The position numbers and the translations under genes were made by a program. The notes under the pieces are model-generated. The model did not search any database. It saw nothing but the letters and a program-made list of their open reading frames with translations, and was not told the origin of the DNA. From Atriophallophorus winterbourni (taxonomy: Eukaryota > Platyhelminthes > Trematoda > Plagiorchiida > Microphallidae), in NCBI GenBank assembly GCA_013407085.1, contig JACCGJ010008706.1:17872-81871 (forward strand): DNA of 64,000 nt, in the 5' to 3' direction. Shown piece after piece: positions 10,867 through 21,665 of the stretch (positions within the stretch are counted from its first letter, which is position 1; each line of letters starts with the position of its first letter).

Positions 10867-11430
10867 GAAACCTAGACCACCCACGCAAGACACGAACGGA
10901 AGCTGAATTCTTTCTATCTACGAAGCATTCGTCGTATCTTGAACATATCGTGGGTGGACAGACTGACTTATGCTGAAGTGCTTTCAAAAGCTGGTCTACA
11001 GAGCATGTTCACCCTATTTTGACAGCGTCGCCTGCGGTGGCTTGTTCAGGACTACAGATTAGAAAATGGTCGTATTCCGAAAGATCTACTCTATGGTGAG
11101 TTGCAATTAGGAAGTCGATCATTGGGCAGACCGCACTTGCGGTACAAAGACGTTTGCAAAAGATATATGAAAGATCTTGTCATTGACCCGGTGCGTTATG
11201 AAGATCATGCTCTTGACCGCTCACATTGGAGACATAGTGTAAAACGTGGTCTGCAATATGGCGAGGAGCAGATACAGATATTGGCTGCTTAACGCTGAAC
11301 ACGCCGCCGGCGTACAATTGATGCAATACAACCGAGTTCTGACTATCGTTGCAAGCGCTGCAAGAGAGATTGTTCCTCCCGAATCTGACTGTTTAGTCAT
11401 TTCAAAAGCTGCAGAACATGAACATTCATG
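10867..11430 (+). pseudogene. LINE-R C-terminal domain
   Basis: After the internal deletion: HARHERKLNSFYLRSIRRIL, RLTYAEVLSKAGLQSMFTLF, GRPHLRYKDVCKRYMKDL (11128 on), ALDRSHWRHSVKRGLQYGEE and the zinc-finger region RCKRDCSSRI at about 11350-11385, followed by a TGA. Several stops. Same order as the minus-strand copy at 5.4-6 kb. Confidence 0.8.
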
Positions 11431-11569
11431 CGATTGTGATGTACGTCCATGGTCGACATCGACCGGAGGAGGCCAGAAACATTGACCCGGGAGTTGATTT
11501 CCAAGAAGCGTCGCGCTTTACAGATAGTTCAGAATGACGCGCGTTCGTAAAACGAGTTTCAGTCGTTCA

Positions 11570-11875
11570 CAGTCAGTCAGTCAGTCAGTCCTCTCCGTGC
11601 CGGGTGGCACATGAGGCGAAGACAACTTCACGCCAGTGGTTCCGGTCTGTCGCTGCTTCCGTTGCCGTCTGCACCTTAAATCCTTGTGTATGTAGTTCGC
11701 GTTCCAACGTTCTGCGTCAAGTTTCCTTGGGCCGTCCCCTTTTTCGTTTACCTTGCGGATGCCAGTGCATGGCTACCTTCGTATGCGAACTGGGATACAT
11801 CCTGCAGACATGACCGAACCACGGATCTGTTGTCATCGTTTCCGTAGCAATGTAGGTTTTACGTTCACAGTAGTT
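11570..11875 (-). mobile_element. LINE-S 3' end with CAGT tail
   Basis: Minus-strand 3' end of a different RTE-like LINE. Read on the minus strand the DNA suggests an HPQGKRK..RPKET-like region, then E-L-H-T-Q, then a DRNHWR-like block ending at CCGTGCCACCCGGCACGG-type sequence, and finally a (ACTG)n tail: the plus strand shows CAGT repeats at 11570-11590. Short tandem 3' tails are typical of RTE-clade elements. A second, shorter copy with an ACTC tail is at 30885. Confidence 0.65.
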
Positions 11876-12124
11876 ATGACTTATTGAGGTTTACCGTGTG
11901 ACGGAATACTCAGCTCTAAATACATTACCAGCATGTCTCTGTATTATACCCAAGTCAATCTACCACTGTGCCTAGTGAGTGAAACATTAACAACGATATA
12001 TATTCATGCTAAGTTGACAGGGCAAGACTTTTCGGGTCCAGTTGTTTTATGAATGTAAAATTGCTCCTTTGCTTAAGGCAAAATATACTCGAATGCATTA
12101 TTTGCGATCTCTGGTACTCGGTTA

Positions 12125-12470
12125 ATACAACTTCAAGAAAAGAGACAAACAGCGTATACCACGATACGCTGTTTCCATTTATTTACCGATTTTATTCAGC
12201 AAAAAGGATCTTTTTAAAATGCGTGATCTTATAGGTTGCCGTTCAGGATTGTTTAAACTAGCTGTAACTTTCAACTTAGGCTTATAACCCTCAGTTAAAT
12301 TTACTGATCGTAGAACAAATGCTTCTGCGATTCACCGAACCATGAAACGAGGATGTGTTCTGGTTCCCATTCTTTGCCGTAGTTGCTTTAAACTGCTGTT
12401 GAAACATCCGTGCTGTACGAAGAATCCTTCGTGGTGATGTGTTAATTAAATGCAAGATGTTACTCACTCG
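12125..12470 (+). mobile_element. LINE-R RT fragment
   Basis: Strongly decayed plus-strand LINE-R. GCGTATACCACGATACGCTG near 12150 matches the region before motif A, CTTTTTAAAATGCGTGATCT matches LFKMLDLIG, and ATGAAACGAGGATGTGTTCT near 12340 matches VKQGCVLAP. Frame not maintained. Confidence 0.6.
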
Positions 12471-12834
12471 GTATCAAACATTATAACGTTTATTCAAATA
12501 ACATGAACCCGAACATGCACGCAGCCGCTCAGCGGGGCTACAAATCCCACATTCCAGTATTAGCTGTCGCCATTTTTCATTCTAAACATGTTCATTTGCT
12601 TTCGATTGCGCTACTGAAACTACTGTTATCTCTCCAGTTGTCGAAACATTCATTCGAGAATTGGACAGGTATTTGTTACATAATGTTTGAATGAATCTAC
12701 CTAATAACTCAAGGTAAGTATTCAAATAGAATACAGTGGCATTACATGATTATGATTCATTTCCTTTTCACTATGCTATGATATTTGTGAAGATATATGC
12801 TAAGTGGCACCAAAAAATGCCTGAAACTAGAATC
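12471..12834. other. No recognisable gene
   Basis: Interrupts the LINE-R fragments on either side. A 63-codon open frame (12503-12694) has no motif I recognise. Confidence 0.35.
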
Positions 12835-13035
12835 TTGACAGTTCTTGACATGGATCCTTGGAGTTGGTAAAAACTTGCACTTGACCGCTCACTGTGGATG
12901 CACAGTGTAACGCGTCATCTTCAGGATGGAATAGAGCCAAATCTGCGGTTGGCTGCGCACCGTACTTCACTCCGTCAACGTGCAATTATCGCCGATCGAC
13001 CGAGTCCGCCTATCGCTGTATGCGCTGTGGGAGAG
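12835..13035 (+). mobile_element. LINE-R 3' fragment
   Basis: Matches the LINE-R end: ALDRSLWMHSVTRHLQDG-like translation near 12885-12930, then a finger with both cysteines, YRCMRCGRDL, at about 13013-13040. This copy keeps the C-x2-C pair that the 5.4 kb copy has partly lost. Confidence 0.65.
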
Positions 13036-13044
13036 ATTTAAGAT

Positions 13045-13497
13045 TTAAGATTGGTTGAAAAAATAAATTAACTTTACAATAACCATAGGATCGAACAAAT
13101 GGTGCATATATATGTGGGATGATGATAATTTATTAATATTTGGGGGCAAAATATGGATTAGATTACATTTAATCCATAAGTTTCGATTTGACTATAGATA
13201 AAATGTTTGAGCTTACCAAATCGGCAGGTAAGGAATTTAGATCGAAGAAATTACGCAACGAATAAAAATACCTGCGGCAGTTCCGTTTGGAATGTGATAT
13301 TTCCAAATTGCAACCATAACCACGGCTGTTGCTGAAAGTTCGAAGGAAGAATATGATGTCCAGAGGGTGGGAAACAGCAGTAAGTATTTTTTATGCGAGG
13401 ATGAAATCACCTCACATTCTCCTTTGTGAAAGTGTCCACATTTCCAGTCGTCCGAGTCGCCCGGTGAATGGCATATTTTCGAGTCCAATGACAAATG
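13045..13497 (-). mobile_element. LINE-C 3' end (part 1 of a split copy)
   Basis: Minus-strand CR1-like 3' end; it aligns with 17990-18335 (for example TCACCTCACATTCTCCTTTG, minus strand RRMRGDLILAYK). Its 5' continuation is at 14900-15105. The two halves would be contiguous if 13.5-14.9 kb were removed. Confidence 0.75.
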
Positions 13498-13499
13498 GT

Positions 13500-14890
13500 T
13501 AGCTGTTAAGCGAGAGTCTTGGGTAGCTCATAAGAAGTCTGGTACGGAAGAAAATTTGAAGCTATTCTGTAAGATACGGAATCACGTCACCACTCTTGTC
13601 AGAGAAGATCGTATGCAAATCCAATGGAACTTGCTTATGAGAATGCAAAAGAATCCTATGGTTTTCTACAAGATAATAAATGAACGATCAAAGATCAAAC
13701 CAGGTGTATTCTCTGTACTAACACCTCATGGATTGACCCAGACAGCCCAAGATACCGCAGATGATTCAGCAACGTTTTACCAATTTGTCTTCAATCCCAA
13801 GCGTTGTATACCATATCAAGTTTCATCAAGTTCGCCAAATTTCGAATTATTAAGTGAAATGACTACCAACGAATACATGGTTGGGCGGAAACTTTGTCAA
13901 CTAAACGAAAAGAAGTCCCCTGGCGCAGACAAAATTACCCCCGCCATACTTCGTAGGTGTCGTGTCGCTTTGACTGCTCCTCTCACTCGCATATTCAATC
14001 TCAGCTTAAATGAAGGAAAAATACCACCGCAATGGAAAGCAGGGATGATAACTCCTATTTATAAAGGCGGTAGCCGTTCAGACACAGCAAACTATAGACC
14101 GGTAACCCTACTTCTGATGACCTCTAAATGAATGGAACTCATTGTGTCTGCGCGAATAAGAGAACATTTTGAAAACCGAAATATTTTGACTGCAGCACAA
14201 CACGATTTTCGGAGAAACCGTTGCTGTTTATCTAATCTTCATTCAACGTTCGAGGATTAGACGAAGGCTCTACAAGAAGATGAGGCTGAACAAGCTTGCT
14301 GCATCGATATTTCCAAAGCTTTCGATAGAGTCAACCACGGCATTCAAATAAAACAGATCGACGATTAAGGAATAACGTGAATGTTATTGAATTGGTGTAG
14401 GGACTATCTTACTAATAAGCACGTCCAACTTCGCGTTGGCAGCACCTTATCAAGAAAGATAGACGTCACGAGTGGAGTTCCGCAAGAATCTGTGCTTGGA
14501 CCTCTTCTGTTCATGGTGTATATGAACGTTATATTGGAGGATATTGAATGTAACTTGATTCTGTATGCCGATGATGTTAAAAAACAGAAACGTGTTAGGT
14601 TTGTTGACGACTGTATGGCATTACAACGGCGTCTGTCCACCGTATTTCGCTGATCCCAGACAAATGAGTTACCATTTAACCAGGCGGCTTGGGAAATCTC
14701 TGTAACACGCGTATCAGCTTGGCACGGAAGATCTCGTCTGGAACACCGCAGAAAAAGATCTCGGTATTTGGGTGTCGTTTAACCTTAAGCCTGGGCATCA
14801 TAGCCGGAAGGTGTACAATAAAGCTTGCCAATATCTTGAGTCTTCTCAAAAGAATATTTACTGCTTTTTCTACCATAAAATTTTATGAGT
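13500..14890 (+). mobile_element. LINE-C copy inside another LINE-C
   Basis: CR1-like RT copy in plus orientation sitting between two halves of a minus-strand copy of the same superfamily. It starts in the linker before RT (ESWVAHKKSGTEENLKLF) and ends in the thumb (LLKRIFTAFST), so it is truncated at both ends; loss of the 3' end is unusual for a LINE and suggests later deletion or rearrangement at the junction near 14885. Confidence 0.8.
13556..14653 (+). pseudogene. CR1-like reverse transcriptase, four in-frame stops
   Basis: A single reading frame runs for the full 1.1 kb, interrupted by only four stop codons (TGA at 14129, then TAG, TAA and TGA before 14381). Motifs in order: KKSPGADKITPAILRRC, PPQWKAGMITPIYKGG, NYRPVTL, DISKAFDRVNHG (first catalytic Asp), SGVPQESVLGPLLFMVYMN (the usual Q-G-S is Q-E-S) and LYADDVKKQ with both catalytic aspartates. 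Decay has been by point mutation, not indels, so this copy is younger than most LINE-R copies here. Confidence 0.85.
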
Positions 14891-14899
14891 TCTGAGTTC

Positions 14900-15085
14900 T
14901 GATTTCTGAGCTTAGAAGCTCTTAGATATATGCGATCCAGAAGTAAGATGTGCTTTTGAAACCATGGTGTCCACGCTTGTGCGGCATTGTATAGAACCGG
15001 GTCTATATATATGTTAATCATGAGCGGAAAACACCCGAACCGCTCGGTGATCCCAAACCTGAGAAGCATGTATCGACTTGCCCAT
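14900..15085 (-). mobile_element. LINE-C fragment (part 2 of the split copy)
   Basis: Minus-strand translation includes FPLMINIYIDPVLYNAAQAWTPW-type sequence with FQKHILLLDRIY, the CR1-family thumb/C-terminal motif, matching 18350-18460. It continues the copy at 13045-13497. Confidence 0.75.
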
Positions 15086-15127
15086 GTGATGTACATTCAT
15101 TTTCGCCGTTGACCGAAAGAGGCCAGC
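15086..15127 (+). mobile_element. LINE-R 3' tip
   Basis: About 40 bp matching the extreme LINE-R 3' end: GATGTACATTCATTTTCGCC then GTTGACCGAAAGAGGCCAGC, compare GTCGACATCGACCGAAGGAGG in longer copies. Probably a very short 5'-truncated insertion. Confidence 0.5.
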
Positions 15128-15734
15128 TATAACTTCAAACTTGAAAATCTATCTTTTAATTTCTAAATGTTTCATATTTTTTAATCATGTTATTACCAAC
15201 GTTTCTATAACCGTGAATCACGAATTTATTCGAAATCACATTTAAGACATTGGGTAAACAGTTCATACTTTTTTCACTCTCAACTGCGGACAGTAACTTA
15301 ATATTCCATGCACTTCATAACAGCGGACTATATACATTTGTTCATTATATACAATTTTTTTAACGAGAATTTACTGTGCTGATTGCGTCAAACTAACAAA
15401 TAGCATATTCACTGTTTAACATTTGTGCCTACACAAGTGACAGATTGATAAATTACCATAGATGAACCAAAGTTAAATATAGTTTAAATTTAACATATTT
15501 TCTATAAATCTCAATGCATGATTTCAAGTTACAAATCTCGAGTTGCAATAAAACGGACATAATTTATCCGAGATCTCATTAACATTTTATTTTTTGAAGC
15601 AATCATTCTTGTCTTTGGAGGTGATTTGTCAATATTCCTTTTTAATCTAACAGATGATCTATTGGTTAAGTGCAAATAGGATTTTTGAATAATCGTTGAA
15701 TGTAGTTAGTAGTTTACGACGAGTAATTAAAGGT
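15128..15734. other. No recognisable gene
   Basis: AT-rich sequence, no motif or family match. Confidence 0.4.
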
Positions 15735-16760
15735 AATTCAATGTTTTTAATGGTCTAAACAGCAACAAGCCTAACAACAACCATAGGATGGTAAAATTTG
15801 AAATTTAAGTGTATAAACAATATAAGAACATAGATTAAACAGTATATAAGTGTTCTGGAAACGAATTATGCAATAAAAATTCGTCTAATTTCGTTTTAAA
15901 GTCATGCAAGCTAGTGGCGTGAGCAACGGTTGAAGGTAAACTGTTTCAAGCAAAACAGACACGGACAGAGTAAAATTACCTTCTACAGTTCAGGCGGGAG
16001 TGGGGTACAACCAGCACATAATCATGGGTCTGATAATTCCTCGTATCCCTTCGCGTGAATTAATCCTGAAAGGGATGGTTCGGAATATGGAATGTTTTGT
16101 AAAGTAAGATAAGGTCTCCTCTGATTCGTCGATAGGCAAATTCAAACAGATTCAGTTGAGCTATCCTTTCTTTATATGGTTTGTTTCGGATGCTGAGAAC
16201 TAGTTTCGTTGAGCGGTGATAGATTCGCTGCATAAGTTCCACATCCCTCTTGAGCCACGGAGACCATGACTGCACACCGTATTCCATGACTGGTCTCAAG
16301 TATGTATTCATGATCCTTGGGAATATCTTGGGCGAAAATTTCCCAAATACACGTTTGAGTAGATTTAGAACACGTGTTGCTTTTTTAAAGGCACTGTTAG
16401 TTTGAAGTGATGTTTTTAAACTGGAGCATATCCAGACACCCAAATCTTTTTCTTCACTGCAATTTTCAAGGACATGCGAACCTATGTGATATGTGAACTC
16501 TACTCGATTCCCCACATTCATGATCCTGCATTTGTTGAAGTTAAACGGCAGTTTGTTCTTCAACGACCAGCTGTGAAGCGTATCAAGATCCTTTTGTAAT
16601 AGCAGACAGTCTTCTGGACTACGAATGCTGCGCCAAATCTTTATGTCGTCCGCAAATAACGAAATTTTACATCGAACAATTTCCGGTATATCATTGACAT
16701 AAACCAAAAAGAGGGTCGTACCAAGGACTGAGCCTTGGGAACCTTTCAAGTATTGAGTGA
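15735..16760 (-). mobile_element. LINE-C copy, 5'-truncated, least decayed
   Basis: Minus-strand element of about 1 kb ending in the LINE-C 3' UTR (TTTTTAATGGTCTAAAC near 15745-15762, then CAACAACCATAGGATGG), which recurs at 34000 (plus) and 42270 (minus). The RT part is open. There is no clear target-site duplication. Confidence 0.85.
16060..16749 (-). pseudogene. CR1-like reverse transcriptase C-terminal 229 codons
   Basis: Open for 229 codons, the longest frame in the window. Order: KGSQGSVLGTTLFLVYVNDI (residues 2-21, around RT motif B), LFADDIKIWRS (31-41, catalytic YADD box, both aspartates present), NKLPFNFNKCRIMNVG, EKDLGVWI (LGV box), LNLLKRVFGKFSPKIFPRIM, then the CR1-type C-terminus EYGVQSWSPWLKRDVELMQR and YRRIRGDLILLYK. 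Lacks endonuclease and RT fingers through 5' truncation, so it is not active, but the frame suggests a relatively recent insertion. Confidence 0.88.
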
Positions 16761-17989
16761 ATGTTTATGTACGCTTTACTTGGTAACGTGTCAGCATAGA
16801 ATGGAAAAATTTAGTCTACCGTTTTCCAACGGGGATCCATATCGATGGAATGAAAGTTTCTAATGAATCAGTGAGAACGATATGCTTGTTAACGCTTCAG
16901 TTGTGACACGCATTCTGCGTCAGATAATTGGGAGTCGGTGCATTTATTTGACCAAACTGGTCATGACGGTTTTTAAGTCCGTCCAGATAGACAGAAGGAT
17001 CAAAATTAATATCTGCTCCCTGCATGCTGTATATCTCTTCACGATTTTGTGTATTTAACAGCCGTAGAACGGTAATATAGATTATGAAAATGTACATCCA
17101 ATTCACATTGTTTTTATTTCAATTTTTTAAACAATCTTTTAATATGATAAGATGTTGACCGAGAGTATAATGACATAGCATTTCAACCACAGAGCAACAT
17201 TTCACAACAAAAATAACGATTTTTAGTTTACTACTTCAAAAATGAGGGACTTGGTTGAGGACGCAATGTTGCACGGTACAGTTTTGCCGGGAACAGATGC
17301 TTACGATTTGACCACCCGGAATATTCATTCCAACGCGTGTGGTCTAGAATCTTGTTTCGATGAATGGTATTCAGAATATTTCTGGACACATATGGATAAC
17401 ATTATTGAATGGATAACGTTTGATGTTTCCAGTCTCTGTGTTTCCTAAACATGAGTTTTCAACTTCTTTGTAGATGATGCAGATGCCACATTATTATAAG
17501 TATCGCTTTAATCAGGTGCACCTTTGTGAATCAAATGTTTCGAAGGATTTGACTAGATTTGACTAAACAAAATTTCCTAGATTTTACTTGTGACATTCAC
17601 CTTCAACAGTGGAATCCGATGACAAACAATATCAATATTCAAAAATAATTGCCCGTTGATAACTGCAATGATGGCCTTTAGTTAACATATCGGCGAGCCG
17701 TTGATCAAGTGCCTAGTTAAACATTGTTCAGCAGTTGACAGCAGCACACTCTTGGCAATTTTAAAATAAGTGGTTCAAAAGATGCACCCAAAATGAGCGC
17801 GCACCATTTTATATCAGCTAGCTTGGATTCATCAAAGTAACTTCACCTTTAGTGAGGTTCATATAGTTTTACTTCAATGCGCTTCGTTCTGAAACATTGA
17901 CGTTCAGTCTAAACGGAGTTTTGACGCTTTCGACTCAATTTCTGTACTGTTGAGCTGTACCATGAACTCCTTACAGAGGATTTTGGGAC
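16761..17989. other. No recognisable gene
   Basis: AT-rich. Two open frames of about 68 codons (minus 16897-17106, plus 17242-17448) have no motifs I recognise and no supported splice context. Confidence 0.4.
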
Positions 17990-18084
17990 CATGGTAGTTT
18001 ATTAATAAATTGGGACGAAATTCGGATTATCGTCAAGTTTTGATTTGAATATAGATAAAATGTTTGAGCTGACCAAATCGGCAG

Positions 18085-18654
18085 TTAGGGAAATCCAATC
18101 AAAGCACACACGTACCGAATAAAATACATGCGGCCGTTCTGTTTGAAATATTGTATTTCCAACTTGCAACCATAGTTGTTGCTGGTAGTTCGAAGGTTGA
18201 ATAATAAGTCCAGGAGGTGGGAAAAAGTATTAAGTATTTTGTATGCGAGGATGAGATCACCTCGCATTCTCCTTTGTGCAAGTGTCTTGAGTTCCATTCG
18301 TCAGAGTCGCCCGGCGAATGGCATATTTTCGAATCCATTACCAAGCTTAGAGGCGCTATGAAATATGTGATCCAGAAGTAAGATGTCTTTTTGGAGCCAT
18401 GGTGTCCAGGCTTGTGCGGCATAGTCTAGATTCGGGTGTATATATGTGTTCATCATGAGTGGAAAACACCCCGGGGAAAACGTCCAAATATCCGCCGTAA
18501 CATGCCAAGCAGCGAGACGCGCTTTTGTAAACGGTTTCGCATTGTAGACCATTTTTGAAACTACCACAAATCCAGACACCCAGGTCCTTTTTTTCTTCGG
18601 TGTACTCCAGGTTTTCATCGCCGTGCTTGTATTGATAGGAAAAGCAAAGATCAC
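18085..18654 (-). pseudogene. CR1-like C-terminal region
   Basis: 18654-18301 includes WVSGFVVVSKMVYNAK (degenerate LGV box), FPLMMNTYIHPNLDYAAQAW and TPWLQKDILLLDHIF; 18297-18085 continues with LAQRRMRGDLILAYKIL and NNYGCKLEIQYFKQNGRMYF. The corresponding frames of copies at 16060 and 36900 carry the same blocks. Confidence 0.85.
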
Positions 18655-18679
18655 GTCTGATCTAAATCATCTTCGACTT

Positions 18680-19464
18680 TTACATATTCAACGACAGTTT
18701 ATTTTGGGATGACCAGTGGTACAAAGCATTCAAATCATTTTGTGGCAAAATACAATCGTCAGCATTTCTGATTCGCCTCCATACTTTTATGTCGTCAGCA
18801 AACACAACCATCTTACTGTCATTTGGTATTGATATATCGTTCATATAAACTAGAAACTGTATTGGTCCAAGCACTGAGCCTTGTGGAACTCCGCTAGTGA
18901 CATCGATTGTCTTCGATTATAGGCCGTCCGCTAGAACTCTGATGTCTGTGGCTGAGATAATCACTTCTCAATTCATGTAGTCTTCCAACAATACCGTGTT
19001 TCTTTAGCTTGTTCAAGAGTAAATTATTATTAATTATGTCAAAAGGTTTAGAAATGTCCAGGTAACAAGCATGAATACATTTCCCCGCATCAACAACCCT
19101 CGTCCAATCGTCTAAGCTTTTCAGCAAATTTGTTAGACGAGCAATTTCCGCGCACTATTTCTGCGGTTATTATTCGCTCAAAAACTTTTGATACCGAAGA
19201 CAGCAATGTCACCGGCCTATAAATTATAACATCTGAACAGCTGTCACCTTCGTAAACGGGTATTATTTGTCCCAGTTTTCAGTCTTTTGGTACCACAGCA
19301 GCTTGGAGCAACTTATTAAACATGCCGGATAGTGGTTCAGATAGCTGTGCATGACAGTTTTTGAGCAGCTTTGTAGTTATCTCGTCTGGTCCTGGTGATT
19401 TATTTACGCTTAATTTTCGTAAGTAATGCGCTAACACCATCAGAGTAATCAATACTTTACTCAA
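18680..19464 (-). pseudogene. CR1-like reverse transcriptase, broken
   Basis: Three frames in sequence: 19464-19279 with NKSPGPDEITTKLLKNC; 19127-18894 with DWTRVVDAGKCIHACYLDIS and KPFDIINNNLLLNKLKKHGI; 18874-18680 with LGPIQFLVYMNDI and VFADDIKVWRRIRNADDCIL. Both catalytic aspartates of the FADD box are present. Frameshifts between the pieces. Confidence 0.85.
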
Positions 19465-20441
19465 GGTCGGTCGGTCAAGTCGAATGATTGGTTCTTGACC
19501 AGGCTCCGTGGATTTCGGCGTAAAAACTCCGGCATAAAATTTTGCTAACAGGTCAGCGGTCTGATTAATAGATTCAGTGAAGCCGGACGAAAATTTTATG
19601 GCAAAGACTCCAGGTTTAATATTCGTTCTATCGTTTATAAGTATATATAAGAGCTTCGGATCTGAGAAATCAGATCAGAAAAGCTTGTTCATCATCTCGA
19701 GTTAAGCCGATAACTTTAATTTGCAGTCGAGTAAATTGTGCCCAAGAATCAGCTGTGTTGGTAGCCTTGTAAAATCTTCCGTGCCTTTGCCCATTGTTTC
19801 ATCCACTTTTCAGTCCTGCTTCGCAGTATAATTTTATTACGTTGAGAAGTTTTCTTCAAAACGTTCCTCAATATGGATTTCAGGTGATGTAAGAGAGAAC
19901 ACCAATGACTACCAGGATCGGAGTAATCCAGTTGTGCGAAACTAGTGCTTTGTAACTCAGCACACAGAGCACGCAGAACACACTTCTAAAGCATTTCGTT
20001 CCGTCACTGTTGCGCCTAGCGCTACAAACGTACTCGAATTCTAGAACAACATATTAGCTTCGTCCGATTGGTGGTTTATGAACGATATTCTCTAAAGCTG
20101 TGTGTTCTGACGCAAGTATTAGGTCCAAGGTAGACGGCCGGTCTGATCCTTTCACATGAGTAAATCCAAAAACGTGGTTATAAACGAGTGCGTAATCCAA
20201 GACTGATCGAGCTTCATATTCAAGTGTTTTTGATGGATGATCATCCCGACTATAGGTACGATGAAAGTTGAAATCCCAACATTATCCATATTTGAGTATT
20301 CTACCGCGTTGTTACATAGCACAAAGCATTAATCAGCTTATTGTTTAGGTCAAGAGTTGCTGTTGGAGAACGATATATAACTCCAATAATGCATTGGTCT
20401 CCAGCACCAAAGTGCATCAGTTATATCAATGGTTCGGTCGT

Positions 20442-20651
20442 TCATAGCACTACAGATAAACGATTGCTTAAAGTAGAGTGCTGCTCCTCCGCCATCACCG
20501 AACGGTCACCCCGGAAAAGAGATATCCTGTGCAAAGAGAGTTCACTTTCAGACAATGCGGCATGAAATGACGTTTCTGTGATTACAACTATGTCCGGCGC
20601 CGTTTCATTACAAATCTCAGACAATTCGATTAATTTGTTGTATAGATGCAC
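20442..20651 (-). pseudogene. CR1-like APE endonuclease fragment
   Basis: Contains CNETAPDIVVITETSF, where the E of ITET corresponds to the catalytic glutamate of apurinic-type LINE endonucleases, and ends RGDRSVMAEEQHSTL, the degenerate form of the R..GGGVALY strand seen in the 57.5 kb copy. This domain nicks target DNA for target-primed reverse transcription. Truncated by frame breaks. Confidence 0.75.
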
Positions 20652-21354
20652 TTAATTGTATTTTTTATGAGTAATGACGGGGAGTAAACTGAACTTATTC
20701 GACCGGCTTTTCTGTAGTCGGACTTAACAAGTAGTGATGAATCATGTGGTATGTGATAAGGCGTTAAACAGCGTGATGCCGGATCCCTCTGAATAGTCAC
20801 TACCTGAGATGATAAAACATCTGAGCTGTATATTGGTTGCCGACCGCTTGAATCGACAATAAGGTTTTGGTGTAAATTGCTCAGTCCGACTCCATTTGAG
20901 CCGGACCTCAGTCGTTTTTCGATTTATTGATTTCTTCCATTTGGATGAAAACGCTGCTATCCGCTCTCTCTAGATGGGGGAGTGTTTAACTCAAGACAAC
21001 GAGTTTGGGTGGGCTGTCTAACATTTTTGGGTCATTTTCGTTATCCTTTTTCCATCCCGACCTTACTATTTCGGCCATAGCGCTGGTGAAGAACGTAATC
21101 TTCAGGGTTTTTAGTCCATGCCCTTGATATTTTGGCGAAAACGAACACGAAATGTGTCCGCAACAACGCATTAGAAATATCTCGAGAACAGGCAATGTGG
21201 CGCCATTGCTTGACGCCCTTTTGTACGGTTTCCTGAATGGATGCTCGAGAAGAATTTTCCAGTATACTAAATAGAACTATACTTTGTGATAACGTTTTTC
21301 TTCAGGTTTCAAGCTACCCTTTATTTCACATCATGGTACATCGGGATATATGCA

Positions 21355-21665
21355 GCAGGTTGAATCGGGATCAGTCTTGATTAGGTACGCATTCAGCAGT
21401 ACGTTCTCTATATCAGCCTCGTCGGATCAATGCCGAGAGATTTATATCCCTCTTGCAAACATCTTTGTACCGGACTGCTCAAAGTTCGATTTGCTGATTC
21501 CAACTCACTATAGAGTAGACATTTCGGAATACGACCATTTTCCATTCTTTGCACTTGACTCAGCTACCGTAGGTGGCGCCCCGTAGTAGGGTGAACACTA
21601 GATTCATTTTAAAAGCATTCCAGCATACGTCACTTTGTCCATCTACGATAGGTATTCTTTAGTTA
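21355..21665 (-). mobile_element. LINE-R C-terminal fragment
   Basis: Minus-strand match to the LINE-R region between LGHVYRM and KDVCKR: plus strand AATACGACCATTTTCCATTC near 21529 and CTCACTATAGAGTAGAC near 21504 match 5700-5740. Decayed; no 3' end. Confidence 0.7.

Larger units (their letters stand above)
8985..11484 (+). mobile_element. LINE-R non-LTR retrotransposon, long decayed copy
   Basis: Plus-strand copy of about 2.5 kb spanning the end of the endonuclease (VVLGDFNARV near 9030, then HQLDPILIRR near 9250, then CDTDHSLVSAK near 9330), the linker, RT and C-terminal zinc-finger region, ending with TCGACATCGACCGGAGGAGG near 11455-11474. An internal deletion at about 10868 joins the region after FADD to the ARHERK/RRIL region, removing about 100 codons. 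Frameshifts and stops throughout. It is the best guide to the family order in this window. Confidence 0.85.
17990..21195 (-). mobile_element. LINE-C, nearly full-length decayed copy
   Basis: Minus-strand CR1-like element of about 3.2 kb with the canonical order endonuclease, RT, C-terminal domain. Endonuclease start near 20610 (PDIVVITET); RT fingers near 19390-19430 (NKSPGPDEITTKLLKNC); motif A near 19060-19090 (CYLDISKPFDIINN); motif B/C near 18780-18890 (GPIQFLVYMNDI, FADDIKVWRR); thumb near 18350-18460; RRMRGDLILAYK near 18245-18275. A 69-codon frame at 20986-21195 may belong to its 5' region. The frame is broken repeatedly. Confidence 0.85.
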
